Assembly (NCBI GenBank): GCA_916050055.1
Contig: CAJZJY010000023.1
Coordinates: 1 to 11,322 of the forward strand
Length of the DNA: 11,322 nt
Direction: 5' to 3'
From: an uncultured Streptococcus sp.
Lineage (GTDB): Bacteria; Bacillota; Bacilli; Lactobacillales; Aerococcaceae
The notes under the pieces were generated by a model. That model had not been told where the DNA came from. It saw only the letters and a program-made list of their open reading frames with translations, and did not search any database. The position numbers and the translations under genes were made by a program. How positions within the stretch are numbered: the stretch's first letter is position 1; each line of letters begins with the position of its first letter. Below, in pieces: positions 1 to 5,702 of the stretch.

Positions 1-665
1 TCTTTTCTTAATTTCTCATTTTGACTAATTTCAAATTGGTCTTTCATCAATTTATTTTCATACCACGATGTAAAATTTCCTGATTGGACATCAATAGAAT
101 TCCTGTTAATAGACACAACATGATTGATACAACCATCTAAGAAATCTCTATCATGAGATATAAGCAAAAAACCTTTTTTATTCTTCAGATATTCACTGAC
201 AATTTTTCTTCCGTCCATATCTAAATGGTTTGTTGGTTCATCTATAAGTAAAAAACCATCTTCCTTTGTAAACAAAATAGCTAAGAGGATTTTTGTTTGT
301 TCTCCTTTGGAAAGTGTTTCAAACTTTCTGTAAACAAGACTTTCATCTACATTTAGCAAATTAAGTTCTCTAAATAATTTCCATTCTTCCTCATCTGAAA
401 TTAGTTCTTTATATAACTCAATCACCAATTTTGAAGTATCACATAAATTAGGTGGAAATTTAATAAAGTCAACACTTTTGCTGATTTTCCCCTTATAAAC
501 TTCTTGGTTTAGAAGCAACTTAAATAGTGTTGATTTACCAATTCCGTTTCTTCCTATTAGCCCTGTTTTCCAGTTCGTATCAAATGAAAATGATACATTT
601 TCAAATACAGGTTTGACATAGCCATAATATGAGAATGTGAGGTTTTCAATTTTAATTGTTGACAT
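1..665 (-). CDS. ABC-F ATPase, ribosomal protection type (3' end cut by window edge)
   Basis: About 221 codons are present, starting at an ATG at 665 with GGAGGTG (671-677) six bases upstream; the reading frame is still open at base 1. The N-terminal ABC domain shows Walker A GRNGIGKST (about residues 38-46), the signature LSKGEQ (about 118-123), Walker B FLLIDEPTNHLD and the H-loop LLISHDRDFLD. EPTNHLD together with SHDRDFL is characteristic of ABC-F proteins, which have no membrane domain and act on the ribosome. The start MSTIKIENLTFSYYG resembles the Lsa/Sal/Vga/Msr antibiotic-resistance branch more than the housekeeping EttA or Uup types, but the subfamily cannot be fixed without the second ATPase domain and the interdomain linker. 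The gene is clearly more AT-rich than the adjoining rRNA methyltransferase gene, which suggests separate ancestry. I found no convincing promoter in the 90 bases upstream. Confidence 0.88.
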   Translation of the reverse strand, partial: MSTIKIENLTFSYYGYVKPVFENVSFSFDTNWKTGLIGRNGIGKSTLFKLLLNQEVYKGKISKSVDFIKFPPNLCDTSKLVIELYKELISDEEEWKLFRELNLLNVDESLVYRKFETLSKGEQTKILLAILFTKEDGFLLIDEPTNHLDMDGRKIVSEYLKNKKGFLLISHDRDFLDGCINHVVSINRNSIDVQSGNFTSWYENKLMKDQFEISQNEKLRK

Positions 666-818
666 AAAAACACCTCCAAAATTTGCATTTGTCTACACCA
701 TTTTAATACTTATACTAGATTAATATGTTGGGCATTCCGTTAGAACTAGAACGCGGCTAATCACACTTCACCTTGCTCGTTTTCTTGGGTGTGCCTTGCA
801 TAGGACGTTCATCTGCTT

Positions 819-2177
819 CTACTTCGGAGCTCGTACAAGAAGTGCCACACATTCGACATGCGCAGTCATCGGAAACATATCCACTGGTTGCACGTACTGC
901 GCAATGTACCCACGTTCCTTAAAGTGGACAAGGTCGCGAGCAAGTGTTGCTGGGTTACAGCTTACGTACACGAGACGCTCAGGTCCCGTTGCACACGCCG
1001 CTTCAATAAACGCAAGGTCGAGCCCTTTACGCGGTGGATCCACGACAATCACATCTGGCTGGATGCCTTCTTCCTTCCAGCGTGGCATGATTTTCTCAGC
1101 CGCACCCGTTTCAAAGTGCAAATTTGTCACACCGTTCAGTTTCGCATTTTCCTTGGCCATCACAATCGCATCATCCACGATTTCCATGGCATAGACTTTC
1201 TTGGCATCGCGGGCAAAAGCCAAGCTCATCGTCCCGATTCCGCAATACGCATCCACAACTGTCTCGCCGCCCTTCAAGTCCGCAGCGTCGATGGCTTGCT
1301 GATAGAGTACTTCGGTTTGCACGGTATTGACTTGGAAGAACGAACGCGCGCTAATCTTGAACGTGAATTCGAACAACTTCTCTTCGTACACATCTTCTCC
1401 GAACAACACCTTCGTCTCACGTCCCATGATGACATTCGTTGGCTTCGGTTGGATGTTTTGCACGATAGACACCACTTCCGGATGCGCCACTGTAATATCT
1501 CTTACAATCGCCTCGGCTTGTGGCAACCCCTTTGTTCTCGTCACGAAAATAATCATCACTTGCTTCGTACGCAAGCCGCGTCGCACAATAATATGCTTCA
1601 AGTCTCCCGTATTGTTGGCCTCATCATACGCCACCACTGGATACTTTCTTAAAATATCACGTACGGCCACAATCAATCGGTCAATTTCAGGATCTTGAAT
1701 ATGGAAGTCTTCAATCGGAATCAAATCATGCGAATTCTTCTTGAAGAACCCTGTCGTCAACAGACCGTCTACCGTACGCACTGGAATTTGCGCCTTGTTT
1801 CGGTAGCCCAGCTCACTCTCCATTCCAACCGTTGGACGCACTTCTAATTCAGGCATCTTCGCGATTTTCGTCATCACATTTTTCACTTGCTGCTGCTTGA
1901 AGGCCAGCTGGCTCTCGTAAGTCATATGTTGCAGCGGCATCGTCCCCACACGTGTTCCAATGGCGTCTTTCACCTCCACGCGATTCGGGCTCACTTCCAG
2001 CCACTCCTCCACACGCGCGTAGCCATAGCTTTTCCCAATCTTCATCGTCTTCACACGCACGACTTCGCCTGGAATACTATTTTCGATAAATAGCGGGAAT
2101 CCATCGACCTTCCCAACTCCCAGTCCTTCATGCGTTAAATCCTCAATGGTTACTGTATAAAATTCGTTTTTCTTCAT
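819..2177 (-). CDS. rlmCD: 23S rRNA (uracil-5-)-methyltransferase, RlmCD/RumA family
   Basis: The 452-residue product transfers a methyl group from SAM to C5 of uridines in 23S rRNA; Gram-positive RlmCD modifies U747 and U1939. An N-terminal TRAM domain covers about residues 1-60. The catalytic domain has SFFQVN (279-284), SAM motif DAYCGIGT (309-316), DPPRKGLD (380-387), the nucleophile in SCNP (Cys407) and the base glutamate in HVEC (Glu442). The length is normal for the family. The 4Fe-4S cysteines of E. coli RlmD are absent: there is no cysteine before the SAM motif, and the usual CGGC position reads VGTM before PLQHM. I chose the ATG at 2177 because AGGAGG-like bases lie at 2183-2189. 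An in-frame ATG further upstream at 2249 would lie inside the previous operon's terminator and upstream of the TATAAT box, so it is unlikely. Paralogue naming (RlmCD versus RlmD) is inferred. Confidence 0.93.
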   Translation of the reverse strand: MKKNEFYTVTIEDLTHEGLGVGKVDGFPLFIENSIPGEVVRVKTMKIGKSYGYARVEEWLEVSPNRVEVKDAIGTRVGTMPLQHMTYESQLAFKQQQVKNVMTKIAKMPELEVRPTVGMESELGYRNKAQIPVRTVDGLLTTGFFKKNSHDLIPIEDFHIQDPEIDRLIVAVRDILRKYPVVAYDEANNTGDLKHIIVRRGLRTKQVMIIFVTRTKGLPQAEAIVRDITVAHPEVVSIVQNIQPKPTNVIMGRETKVLFGEDVYEEKLFEFTFKISARSFFQVNTVQTEVLYQQAIDAADLKGGETVVDAYCGIGTMSLAFARDAKKVYAMEIVDDAIVMAKENAKLNGVTNLHFETGAAEKIMPRWKEEGIQPDVIVVDPPRKGLDLAFIEAACATGPERLVYVSCNPATLARDLVHFKERGYIAQYVQPVDMFPMTAHVECVALLVRAPK

Positions 2178-2205
2178 TTCTGTTCCTCCAGAGTTTATCA
2201 CGTTT

Positions 2206-2211
2206 ATTATA
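2206..2211 (-). promoter_or_regulatory. -10 box for the rRNA methyltransferase gene
   Basis: A perfect TATAAT is read on the minus strand, about 28 bases before the ATG at 2177, giving a short leader that contains the ribosome binding site. The -35 region is weak: TTTTTA at a 17-base spacing, which coincides with the T-run of the preceding terminator. Confidence 0.65.
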
Positions 2212-2227
2212 CCGTCTTTTAGTGGAA

Positions 2228-2261
2228 ATAAAAAGGCTACTCCAACCAAGTCAGAGTAGCC
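2228..2261 (-). terminator. Rho-independent terminator of the XRE regulator operon
   Basis: On the minus strand GGCTACTC (2254-2261) and GAGTAGCC (2235-2242) form an 8-bp stem with an 11-base loop, followed by TTTTTATTT. It starts 12 bases after the stop codon at 2274 and separates this operon from the methyltransferase gene. Confidence 0.85.
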
Positions 2262-2273
2262 AATTCAATTTTA

Positions 2274-2570
2274 TTAATATCCAAACGGTTTGAGCTGAAT
2301 ATCCACCTCATACCCATTTTGGTGCGCTAGTTCGATGAGTGTAGATAATTTTGGATTGATCTTCCCTTTTTCCAATCGTGAAAGGTTCGTTCGCTCAATC
2401 CCCATTTTCTTCGCATACTCCGCTTTTGATAAATTGCTTTCCATACGGAGTTTAATAATTCGAAGAGCAGCCCTGTGCATCGCTAGTTCTCTAGCTAAGT
2501 CCTCTTTAAATTTCGGATACCGGGAAGCTAAAGTAGTGAACGTTTCTTCTCGTATAGAACTCACTGCCAT
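2274..2570 (-). CDS. HigA-like XRE family helix-turn-helix regulator, putative antitoxin
   Basis: The 98-residue protein has a helical N-terminus (about residues 10-40) and an XRE-type HTH at about 35-90. Helix 2 is LSKAEYAKKMG (47-57), the recognition helix is ERTNLSRLEKG (59-69), and the typical tail NPKLSTLIELAHQNGYEVDIQL follows. This layout, with a leader around FTTLASRYPKFKEDL before the HTH, is that of HigA-type antitoxins, which bind a partner and repress their own operon. The ATG at 2570 has AAGGGG just upstream, inside the preceding gene; the two reading frames overlap by 65 bases, which implies coupled translation. Tandem palindromes at 2805-2836 are the likely operator. It could instead be a simple transcription factor; the antitoxin role rests on gene order, overlap and operator. 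Confidence 0.8.
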   Translation of the reverse strand: MAVSSIREETFTTLASRYPKFKEDLARELAMHRAALRIIKLRMESNLSKAEYAKKMGIERTNLSRLEKGKINPKLSTLIELAHQNGYEVDIQLKPFGY

Positions 2571-2778
2571 TCACCCCTTCCGTAATATCTTCAACTTCAA
2601 AGACCAAGTGCATCCTTCCATCTTTTTCATTGATTCTCCCCCATTTTTCAATCATTTCTGGAGTCACACCTTCTTCTTCAATCAGTTGCACAATCGCAGC
2701 AGCCTTTACCATTCTCCCATACGGCATCGCCTCTAATTCTTCGAAGTCCGATTTTGTAAATTCGCGTTTATACCTCAT
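2506..2778 (-). CDS. small protein of unknown function, partner of the XRE regulator (candidate toxin)
   Basis: The 90-residue product (start MRYKREFTKSDFEELEAMPY) is read from an ATG at 2778 with GGAGGTG (2784-2790) five bases upstream; an in-frame ATG at 2811 lacks such a site and lies inside the operator. The first half is predicted mainly helical and charged, the second half (MHLVFEVEDITEG, VHYFSFPV) looks beta-rich. I see no signal peptide, membrane segment or cysteine and do not recognise the family; the RelE/HigB pattern of a C-terminal basic AxxR motif is not evident. It is the first gene of an operon whose second, overlapping gene encodes a HigA-like regulator, the order seen in higBA modules, so it is a candidate toxin or co-repressor. 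That role is an inference from context only. Confidence 0.72.
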   Translation of the reverse strand: MRYKREFTKSDFEELEAMPYGRMVKAAAIVQLIEEEGVTPEMIEKWGRINEKDGRMHLVFEVEDITEGVNGSEFYTRRNVHYFSFPVSEI

Positions 2779-2804
2779 AAATACACCTCCGTTTTTCTTT
2801 AAGT

Positions 2805-2836
2805 GTATCATGCATGATACGTATCATACATGATAC
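2805..2836. promoter_or_regulatory. tandem palindromic operator of the XRE operon
   Basis: Two 16-bp palindromes abut each other: GTATCATGCATGATAC (2805-2820, perfect) and GTATCATACATGATAC (2821-2836, one mismatched central pair). Both have the half-site GTATCAT. They end 27 bases before the start codon of the 90-residue protein, and a TATGAT that could serve as -10 box lies inside the array. Dimeric XRE antitoxins bind such sites, so autorepression is the likely use. Confidence 0.8.
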
Positions 2837-2866
2837 ATCTTGCTTTTTTCTTATACTATTTTGCTC

Positions 2867-2900
2867 AAAAAATCCTCCAAAAGTCCATACCCTTTGGAGG
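2867..2900 (-). terminator. probable terminator or hairpin between the ABC operon and the XRE operon
   Basis: CCTCCAAA (2874-2881) and TTTGGAGG (2893-2900) form an 8-bp stem with an 11-base loop. Read on the minus strand it is followed by ATTTTTT, the form of a rho-independent terminator. It would stop transcripts running out of the ABC exporter operon and past the structured repeat before they enter the XRE operon. Confidence 0.6.
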
Positions 2901-3046
2901 AAATACGATTAAATCGGCATTTTTACCTGTTTTCAACTCGAAGTCCTAGTTGTCTATGGAGCCTTAACTCTCAAAGCACCATCGTCCTTGCATGGATTGT
3001 GTCCACTTTCTTCTCTTTAAAAAAAGCAAAAAACAAAATCCCTGCA
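2901..3046. other. gene-free stretch with a possible coding remnant
   Basis: No intact gene is seen. On the plus strand the last part reads FFSLKKAKN, very like the C-terminus FFFLKPKAKN of the ABC permease on the other side of the repeat, and in opposite orientation. On the minus strand a short reading VDTIHARTMVL runs into a stop and then continues as ELRLHRQLGL. Neither has a start signal. The stretch may be a decayed inverted duplication or part of the repeat locus. Confidence 0.35.
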
Positions 3047-3239
3047 CTGGATTACGAAGAACCTTACGGATTTTATAATAGCTGTAACGGGAATAAGCAT
3101 TAAATGCGAATTAGGAGGTGTAGGAATTCATTCCGTACACCTCCTTTGAGGCTTTAAAGGTGAGAGACTCGAAGAGGCTCGAACCGGTGCCCCGTTATAG
3201 CTTTTATAAAAGAATCCGTAAGGATTCGAAGTAATCCAG
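3047..3239 (+). repeat. structured inverted-repeat element, copy 1 (193 bp)
   Basis: The outer arms are long imperfect inverted repeats: CTGGATTAC (3047-3055) with GTAATCCAG (3231-3239), continuing inward through CCTTACGGATT with AATCCGTAAGG, and GTAACGGG with CCCGTTAT. Inside are a linker AAGCATTAAATGCGAAT, a 10-bp hairpin AGGAGGTGTA (3113-3122) with TACACCTCCT (3136-3145) carrying an inner GGAA/TTCC stem and an unpaired G at 3135, then a second hairpin GGTGAGAG/CTCGAACC with tandem G-A mismatches, the palindrome ACCGGT, and a 3' hairpin GAATCC-GTAA-GGATTC. Bases 3144-3190 are identical over 47 positions to copy 2. The element ends 14 bases after the ABC permease stop; on the minus strand its outer stem is followed by a T-rich run, so it can also terminate that operon. 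Confidence 0.9.
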
Positions 3240-3253
3240 GAGCACTCACTCTT

Positions 3254-3955
3254 TTAATTTTTCGCTTTAGGTTTTAAGAAGAAGAAGTTTAGGACTAGTA
3301 GCACCACAATCCATACACCAGGGACGATGAAGTTTTGGGCTGTTAAGGCGAAGTCGGTTTTGGTAAAGAAATCCACAAAGTTCCCCATAAATGTATAGTG
3401 TGTCACTTTTGATACCGCATCGCTCAACATTGAGAACATCGGTAAGAACGCAATCCCCATCATCGGAATCACACCATTTACTTGCGCTTTTGCTTGCGTA
3501 TCTGTCAAAGCACCCACTAATAAGTTGAGTAAAATCACACAGATGGCCACACTCGCAACGATTGCACCATATTCCATCCAACGTCCTGAAAGATCCGCTT
3601 TAACAATCATTGGGAAACTTACAATCGTAATTACTGCTAAAACTACTGGGTAGAATAAGATTGAGATTAAGTATTCGACTGAGTGAATGCCACTTAAGAA
3701 GAGAGTCTTCAAATTTTTCTTTTCCTTTTCTTCAGCAAGCATAATTGTAATCATTGATCCGACAGATAAGCTAAGCGCTAGCGGAATCATCATGAATAGG
3801 ATTTGTACGGCTGTTTGTGGATTGCCGTCTTTGTTCATGAAATGGTCGTATGCCAATAACATTCCGTATGGGAATACGATTTGGAATAACATTGCTCCAT
3901 TGCTTAAAATCATTTGTGTACGTAGCCAAATTAAGGCGCTAATTCTTTTAATCAT
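3254..3955 (-). CDS. ABC-2 type transporter permease subunit
   Basis: The 233-residue integral membrane protein has about six hydrophobic segments (roughly residues 21-37, 52-75, 95-118, 129-150, 162-180 and 208-227) and a lysine-rich cytoplasmic C-terminus KPKAKN. The loop AEEKEKKNLKTLFLSG after the second segment is the usual ABC-2 coupling region, which contacts the ATPase. The ATG at 3955 has AGGAGA upstream and overlaps the end of the ATPase gene by 8 bases (ATGATTAA), so the two are translationally coupled. ABC-2 systems of this small two-gene type export peptides, antibiotics or lipids; the substrate cannot be read from sequence. A structured repeat begins 14 bases past the stop. Confidence 0.88.
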   Translation of the reverse strand: MIKRISALIWLRTQMILSNGAMLFQIVFPYGMLLAYDHFMNKDGNPQTAVQILFMMIPLALSLSVGSMITIMLAEEKEKKNLKTLFLSGIHSVEYLISILFYPVVLAVITIVSFPMIVKADLSGRWMEYGAIVASVAICVILLNLLVGALTDTQAKAQVNGVIPMMGIAFLPMFSMLSDAVSKVTHYTFMGNFVDFFTKTDFALTAQNFIVPGVWIVVLLVLNFFFLKPKAKN

Positions 3956-4772
3956 TTAATTTCTCTCCTGTCAATTGAATAAAGATGTCTTCTAACGTTG
4001 GTTCCATTGAGTGAATGAGCTCCACTTGCGTCATATCTTGATCTTTCAAGTCTTCAAAAGCCATCACTTGTGCGCTGTGGTCAGTGAATGTGACTTTCAC
4101 TCGTTTTTCTTTGTTATACTTTTGAATAATATCTCGTGGTGTTCCGATTTCTACTAAGTCCCCTTGGTTTAGTAGGGAAATGCGATCACACATCTCTGTG
4201 GCTTCGACCATGTCGTGTGTCGTTAGGAAAATCGTTGTCCCCGCTGCTTTTAGTTCTTCCAACAGACGGTGAATCTTCTTAGAAGTCATTGGGTCTAGCC
4301 CACTCGTTGGTTCGTCTAGGAAGAGTAACTCTGGTCTGTTTAAGAGTGCTCTTGCGAGAAACATTCTTTGTCGCATCCCTGTTGAAAGTTTTTCCGCGAT
4401 TGTCTTCTTACTTTCTAGTAGTCCGACTTGTTCAAGCACTTCATCGACGCGGCTATTTGGTAATCCGTAAATCTTTGCGTAGACGATTAAGTTCTTCTCG
4501 AGACTTAATTTTTCGTAGTAGCCACTTGAATCTCCAACGAGACCGATATGTGCTAAGTCTTCTGGGGTAAGGTCTTTTGTATCTTTGCCGAGGAGTTGTG
4601 TCGTTCCTTCGTCAGCTTTTAGTTGGCCAGTTAGGATATTGATGAGGGTTGTTTTCCCTGCTCCACTTGGTCCTAAGAACCCGAAGATTTCTCCTTTTTC
4701 GACGTTAAATTGAATTTGGTTTAATGCTGTCTTGTTTCCAAAACGCTTTGTAATTTTTTCTACTGTAATCAT
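3948..4772 (-). CDS. ABC transporter ATP-binding subunit (ABC-2 exporter, CcmA/BcrA type)
   Basis: The 274-residue ATPase has Walker A GPSGAGKTT (34-42), signature LSTGMRQR (129-136), Walker B LLFLDEP (149-155) with catalytic Glu154, D-loop SGLD (157-160) and H-loop His186 in TTHD. The LSxGMRQR signature is typical of the drug and bacteriocin exporter ATPases. The Q-loop position reads GLVGDSSGYYEKLS, with no obvious glutamine, as in some members of this group. I chose the ATG at 4772 because GGAGG (4778-4782) lies five bases before it; the ATG at 4784 overlaps that binding site. A C-terminal extension ending in EPTLEDIFIQLTGE is usual for the family. It forms one operon with the permease downstream and is preceded by a promoter and a tandem binding site. 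Confidence 0.92.
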   Translation of the reverse strand: MITVEKITKRFGNKTALNQIQFNVEKGEIFGFLGPSGAGKTTLINILTGQLKADEGTTQLLGKDTKDLTPEDLAHIGLVGDSSGYYEKLSLEKNLIVYAKIYGLPNSRVDEVLEQVGLLESKKTIAEKLSTGMRQRMFLARALLNRPELLFLDEPTSGLDPMTSKKIHRLLEELKAAGTTIFLTTHDMVEATEMCDRISLLNQGDLVEIGTPRDIIQKYNKEKRVKVTFTDHSAQVMAFEDLKDQDMTQVELIHSMEPTLEDIFIQLTGEKLND

Positions 4773-4799
4773 GTTTGCCTCCATGTGTTGTTCTTGATG

Positions 4800-4827
4800 A
4801 TTCTACTTTAACAAAAACGAAGGTCAC
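4800..4827 (-). promoter_or_regulatory. probable promoter of the ABC exporter operon
   Basis: Read on the minus strand: GTGACC (4822-4827), a 16-base spacer, and TAGAAT (4800-4805), 27 bases before the ATG at 4772. The -35 box matches four of six consensus bases and the -10 box five of six. A weak -35 fits activation from the repeated site just upstream. Confidence 0.55.
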
Positions 4828-4842
4828 TCAGTAGGCCCGTCC

Positions 4843-4882
4843 GTCACGACTCACCATGACAAAAGTCACGATAAAAAATGAC
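4843..4882. promoter_or_regulatory. tandem direct-repeat regulator site upstream of the ABC operon
   Basis: The unit GTCACGA-N6-ATGAC occurs at 4843-4860 and again at 4865-4882, exactly 22 bases apart, about two helical turns. Each unit also has dyad ends GTCA/TGAC. A further GTCAC lies at 4823-4827 within the -35 box. Two sites on one face of the helix, 15 bases upstream of the -35 box, are typical of a response regulator or other dimeric activator; LytTR-type regulators use similar spacing. No regulator gene is present here. Confidence 0.6.
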
Positions 4883-4984
4883 GGTCGAATTTGACAGCTT
4901 CTACCACCATAATAGGAAAAAATCCCTCGTTTACATACATTTTCGGAACCCTTTTCATTATTGTTGTAAACGCAATTCTTCCTC

Positions 4985-5013
4985 TTTACTTTCCAATTTT
5001 TTAGAACTATAAT
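4985..5013 (+). promoter_or_regulatory. promoter of the acetyltransferase gene
   Basis: TTTACT (4985-4990), a 17-base spacer and a perfect TATAAT (5008-5013) lie 26 bases before the ATG at 5040. The leader is only about 20 bases and contains the ribosome binding site GAAAGGGGG (5023-5031). Confidence 0.75.
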
Positions 5014-5039
5014 GCAGGTAGAGAAAGGGGGTAGCGATT

Positions 5040-5594
5040 ATGAACGTACCTACACTAGCATCACAACGTATCTCTCTAAGGCCCTTTCACGAAACTGACA
5101 TGGAGATTATTCAGTCATTGCTAACGGACCCTCTAGCAACGTCAAATCTTCCATGGGTATCTGCAACGTCTCATTTAAATGCAGAGAACTTTTATACACA
5201 ACTAATGGACAACGACCCGTACTTTTTTATCATTGAAATGAAGAATTACGACCTGCCAATTGGCTTTATAAAAGTCTCCACAGACCAAAGTCATCTATTG
5301 GATTTCGCGCTGCTCGAAGAATATTGGCATCGTGACATTTTAATTGAAGCCTTTCAATTATTACATCCGTACCTTGTTGAGCAGGGCATCTCAGAGCTCT
5401 ATTTAAAAGTAGAAAGTACGCACACAGACTCTTGCGACTTCGCCAAACGTATTGGATTTTTATACGAGTACTCCTATGAGGTCAAAGACGGAAGCACGGT
5501 CCGACTCTACCACATGATTCTCATTCCCGAAACCGCTCGCTTCAATCCCGATATGTGGCAAACTCACTCTGAGCGCTTTATCGAAGCCCTTTAG
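5040..5594 (+). CDS. GNAT family N-acetyltransferase, RimJ/RimL-like, with degenerate acetyl-CoA loop
   Basis: The 184-residue protein starts LASQRISLRPFHETDMEIIQ, the usual beginning of RimJ/RimL-type GNAT enzymes, which transfer acetyl from acetyl-CoA to protein N-termini or small amines. The middle matches the fold (IGFIKVS at about 74-80; LDFALLEEYWHRDILIEAF at 87-105; CDFAKRIGFLYEYSYE at 132-147). In typical members the segment after EYW reads like GKGYATEA and supplies the backbone amides that hold the acetyl-CoA pyrophosphate; here it is HRDILIEA, with no glycine. The protein may therefore bind cofactor weakly or have lost activity. The ATG at 5040 has GAAAGGGGG upstream and its own promoter; a strong terminator follows the stop, so it is a single-gene transcript. 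It is the only plus-strand gene in the window. Confidence 0.85.
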   Translation: MNVPTLASQRISLRPFHETDMEIIQSLLTDPLATSNLPWVSATSHLNAENFYTQLMDNDPYFFIIEMKNYDLPIGFIKVSTDQSHLLDFALLEEYWHRDILIEAFQLLHPYLVEQGISELYLKVESTHTDSCDFAKRIGFLYEYSYEVKDGSTVRLYHMILIPETARFNPDMWQTHSERFIEAL

Positions 5595-5601
5595 CATGCA
5601 A

Positions 5602-5637
5602 AAACTCCGACTGGAATCCCAGTCGGAGTTTCTTTTT
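5602..5637 (+). terminator. Rho-independent terminator of the acetyltransferase gene
   Basis: AAACTCCGACTGG (5602-5614) and CCAGTCGGAGTTT (5619-5631) form a perfect 13-bp stem with an AATC loop, followed by TTTCTTTTT. The A-run on the 5' side means it may also act on minus-strand transcripts that read through the repeat from brnQ. Confidence 0.95.
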
Positions 5638-5702
5638 GTCTAATTTCTTGTCTCTTTTTTGAAGAGTTTGAAGCATTTCAAATAAATATAAGCACAAATA
5701 AA

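Noticed and set aside
858..1652. A 264-codon plus-strand open frame opposite the rRNA methyltransferase gene
   Set aside because: It is antisense to a well-supported gene, has no ribosome binding site, and its translation is rich in His, Arg and Cys with no recognisable motif. High GC in the real gene makes such shadow frames likely.
2840..3103. An 87-codon plus-strand open frame entering repeat copy 1
   Set aside because: It has no ribosome binding site and ends inside the left arm of the element. Its FFSLKKAKN segment is kept as evidence of a mirrored flank, not as a gene.
3146..3190. tRNA-like T-arm in the repeat core (GGTTCGAGCC on the minus strand)
   Set aside because: The five-base T stem does not pair, no acceptor or anticodon arm can be drawn, and copy 3 lacks the TTCGA string while keeping the hairpin.
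3047..3239. A CRISPR array or simple IS remnant as explanation of the repeats
   Set aside because: There are no short evenly spaced direct repeats, no transposase fragment inside any copy, and no clear target-site duplication outside the arms.
3267..3581. A 104-codon minus-strand frame inside the ABC permease gene
   Set aside because: It overlaps the permease in another frame, has no start signal, and is rich in Cys, Asp and Arg as expected of an out-of-frame membrane gene.
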